Source: Clostridia bacterium
Lineage (GTDB): Bacteria > Bacillota_A > Clostridia > Christensenellales > UBA1242
Length of the DNA: 6,637 nt
NCBI GenBank assembly: GCA_017508345.1
Contig: JAFVZD010000028.1
Span: 1-6,637, forward strand
Direction: 5' to 3'
The notes beneath the pieces are model-generated. The model was not told where the DNA came from, did not search any database, and saw only the letters and a list, made by a program, of their open reading frames with translations. A program made the translations under genes and the position numbers. Positions 5,527 to 6,637 of the stretch are shown here, in pieces. Within the stretch, counting starts at the first letter, position 1. Each line of letters begins with the position of its first letter.

Positions 5527-6003
5527 ATGCGTAAAAATGTAGATTTACACACAACTTTGCTAATTTATGTTATTAATGGTCAAGTTTTACTTGGTTTCAA
5601 GAATCGTGGTTTTGGTGCTGGCACTTACAATGGTTTTGGTGGTAAAGTACTACCCAACGAGGATATAATATCCGCAACCATTCGTGAGTCCGTGGAGGAG
5701 GCGGGTATTACACCCGTGGATATGATACCTTGTGGAATTGTTAATTACAACGAGATAATGCACGGCATACGCCAGAATATTCAAATGCACATATTTTTGG
5801 CTCACTCATACAATGGTACTATCACACCTAGTCAGGAGATGACACCAGAGTTTTTTGATATCCACAATTTACCCTCAAATCTGCTCCCTGACACCGCTAT
5901 TTGGTTGCCACTTATCCTATCCGGATATTACATAAGAGCCGACTTTAAATTAAATGATGATATGACTATTCAATCATATCAACTAACCAAAAAGATGTTG
6001 TAA
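5527..6003 (+). CDS. MTH1-like Nudix hydrolase, probable 8-oxo-dGTP diphosphatase
   Basis: A 158-aa cytosolic Nudix enzyme. The Nudix box G-x5-E-x7-RE-x-x-EE-x-G-I runs from G39 to I61, with E57 and E58 as metal ligands; the usual hydrophobic residue after RE is S55. Outside the box it follows animal MTH1 closely: LLG.K.RGFGAG..NGFGGKV (21-41), EMTPEFFDI (104-112), LPDTAIWLPLIL (120-131) and a C-terminal Q-Y-L strand. N35 and D122 match the MTH1 base-recognition residues Asn33 and Asp119; the partner Asp120 is Thr123 here. MTH1 and MutT-type enzymes hydrolyse oxidised purine dNTPs to monophosphates, keeping them out of DNA. Length matches the family (about 156 aa). The specificity is inferred from similarity, and the changed Asp120 may shift it. 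Confidence 0.88.
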   Translation: MRKNVDLHTTLLIYVINGQVLLGFKNRGFGAGTYNGFGGKVLPNEDIISATIRESVEEAGITPVDMIPCGIVNYNEIMHGIRQNIQMHIFLAHSYNGTITPSQEMTPEFFDIHNLPSNLLPDTAIWLPLILSGYYIRADFKLNDDMTIQSYQLTKKML

Positions 6004-6014
6004 AATCAACATCT
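5993..6014 (+). repeat. hairpin enclosing the Nudix stop codon; 16-nt motif copy 2
   Basis: AGATGTTG (5993-6000) and CAACATCT (6007-6014) form a perfect eight-bp stem around the loop TAAAAT, whose first three bases are the stop codon. The central 16 nt (5996-6011) are identical to the motif in the HAD-MFS spacer, while the flanking pair is A-T here and T-A there. The next T run starts only at 6022, so it is not a typical terminator by itself. Confidence 0.55.
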
Positions 6015-6031
6015 AATTCGTGTTTTTATAT

Positions 6032-6058
6032 CAAAATTCACACAATTTTGCGTTTTTT
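6032..6058 (+). terminator. probable terminator after the Nudix gene
   Basis: CAAAATT (6032-6038) pairs with AATTTTG (6044-6050) around loop CACAC, followed by CG and six T (6053-6058). The stem is AT-rich and thus weak, but placement and T-tract fit termination. I see nothing else supported between 6059 and 6190. Confidence 0.55.
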
Positions 6059-6193
6059 CATCCTTTTTATGCCAAAATTACTACAAAATCAATACTTTTA
6101 TATGATTGCTTATTTTTGGTCTGCGAGTCAAATTCTACAATATTTTGCTAACTCAGATAATATACAAAATGTCTAAAAAATCTATGTGAATTT

Positions 6194-6211
6194 ATTTGAC
6201 AAATGTTTAAT
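6194..6211 (+). promoter_or_regulatory. TetR operator candidate O1
   Basis: Exact 18-bp sequence ATTTGACAAATGTTTAAT, an imperfect dyad (ATT..ACA..TGT..AAT, 12 of 18 positions symmetric). It covers the -35 box of the tetR-like promoter. An identical copy begins 32 bp further on. Confidence 0.65.
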
Positions 6212-6224
6212 ATCGTGGTATTAT
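6196..6224 (+). promoter_or_regulatory. promoter of the TetR-family gene
   Basis: TTGACA (6196-6201), a 17-bp spacer and TATTAT (6219-6224), with TGG in front as an extended -10. Predicted start is near 6231, inside the second operator candidate. One dyad covers the -35 and the other the start site, so a bound repressor would block polymerase directly. Confidence 0.7.
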
Positions 6225-6225
6225 G

Positions 6226-6243
6226 ATTTGACAAATGTTTAAT
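6226..6243 (+). promoter_or_regulatory. TetR operator candidate O2
   Basis: A second exact copy of the 18-bp dyad, 32 bp (about three helical turns) from the first, so both face the same side of the helix. It covers the predicted transcription start. Confidence 0.65.
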
Positions 6244-6265
6244 TAATTACGGAGGAATTATTAAT

Positions 6266-6637
6266 ATGCCAACAGACAGATTTAATAGACTAAAGAAACA
6301 AAAGCGTGAGAGTATTATCAAGGCCGCTAGCAGAGTATTCGCTCTCTACGATTACCACAGTATCAATATTAGCGAGATTGCAGACGAGGCTGGCATCAGC
6401 CGTGGTAGTTTTTATCTGTATTTCAAGGACAAGGATGATTGCTTTAATGCCGTGATTGAGTCACACAAGGACCGTATAGGCAAGGAGTTTAATAAGATTA
6501 CATCCAGCTCAAATACCGTTACCCAAGTGATTATGTCTACATTTGATTACATATCCCACTTTTCCAAGTTTGAGAGGACACTATTCAATAAGGTGACTAG
6601 CCACGCCAATCTCAATGACAACGATGTAGTCTACCAT
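6266..6637 (+). CDS. TetR/AcrR-family transcriptional regulator, 3' end outside window
   Basis: 124 codons are visible, open to the window edge. The N-terminal domain is typical TetR: helix 1 (about residues 10-27, KKQKRESIIKAASRVFA), then a helix-turn-helix from about 33 to 52 (SINISEIADEAGISRGSFYLYF), followed by KDKDDCF, the usual end of the DNA-binding domain. Residues 61-124 begin the ligand-binding helical domain, which varies in this family and gives no clue to the ligand. The start has GGAGG (6251-6255) 10 nt upstream. Such proteins act as dimers that release DNA on binding a small molecule. The paired dyads in its own promoter suggest autorepression. Other targets are probably downstream, outside the window. 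Confidence 0.93.
   Translation, partial: MPTDRFNRLKKQKRESIIKAASRVFALYDYHSINISEIADEAGISRGSFYLYFKDKDDCFNAVIESHKDRIGKEFNKITSSSNTVTQVIMSTFDYISHFSKFERTLFNKVTSHANLNDNDVVYH

Noticed and set aside
6119..6140. GAGTCAAATTC resembling a tRNA T-loop, possible tRNA remnant or attachment site.
   Set aside because: No pairing T-stem, no acceptor or anticodon arm around it.
1..6637. CRISPR array, insertion sequence or prophage remnants.
   Set aside because: No regularly spaced repeats, transposase or integrase motifs, or terminal inverted repeats were found; the only direct repeats are the two operator copies.

Overview
The window is AT-rich DNA that looks like a low-GC Gram-positive (Bacillota-type) bacterium. 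Most genes carry a GGAGG-like ribosome binding site. The promoters are near-consensus sigma-A (TTGACA / TATAAT, 17-18 bp spacers, several with an extended TGN -10), and short T-tract terminators follow transcription units. The species cannot be named from the sequence. AGG and TGG are used in their standard meanings (for example the conserved [15 protein letters not shown] and NKIDRP arginines of TypA), so there is no sign of a wholesale code change.

Layout. (1) At 1-44, minus strand, is the 5' part of tRNA-Gly(UCC), cut by the window edge, with its own promoter and A/T-tract upstream element. (2) Divergent to it lies a GC-enriched island (about 213-314) with a strong promoter, a foldable three-way junction and a closing stem running into a T-tract. 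It looks like an undescribed small RNA or leader RNA. A second promoter, whose -35 box lies inside that island, appears to drive a 319-aa ankyrin-like orphan protein (373-1332). (3) A full-length typA/bipA translational GTPase gene (1537-3363) is broken by one in-frame TAG at codon 306, at the junction of domains II and III. (4) Convergent to it on the minus strand are an MFS transporter and, upstream of it, a HAD phosphatase, probably co-transcribed. (5) Divergent from the HAD gene is a Nudix hydrolase strikingly like animal MTH1 (8-oxo-dGTPase), behind a perfect consensus promoter. (6) At the right edge a TetR regulator begins behind a promoter bracketed by two exact 18-bp dyad repeats, a typical autorepression layout.

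Functional logic. The Nudix enzyme and the HAD phosphatase could both act on nucleotides or small phosphorylated metabolites (inference from families and divergent placement only). The remaining genes are independent units with their own promoters. The items most worth a second look are the amber codon in typA, the unclassified structured RNA with a nested promoter, the two TetR operators, and a 16-nt hairpin motif found identically in two intergenic sites.
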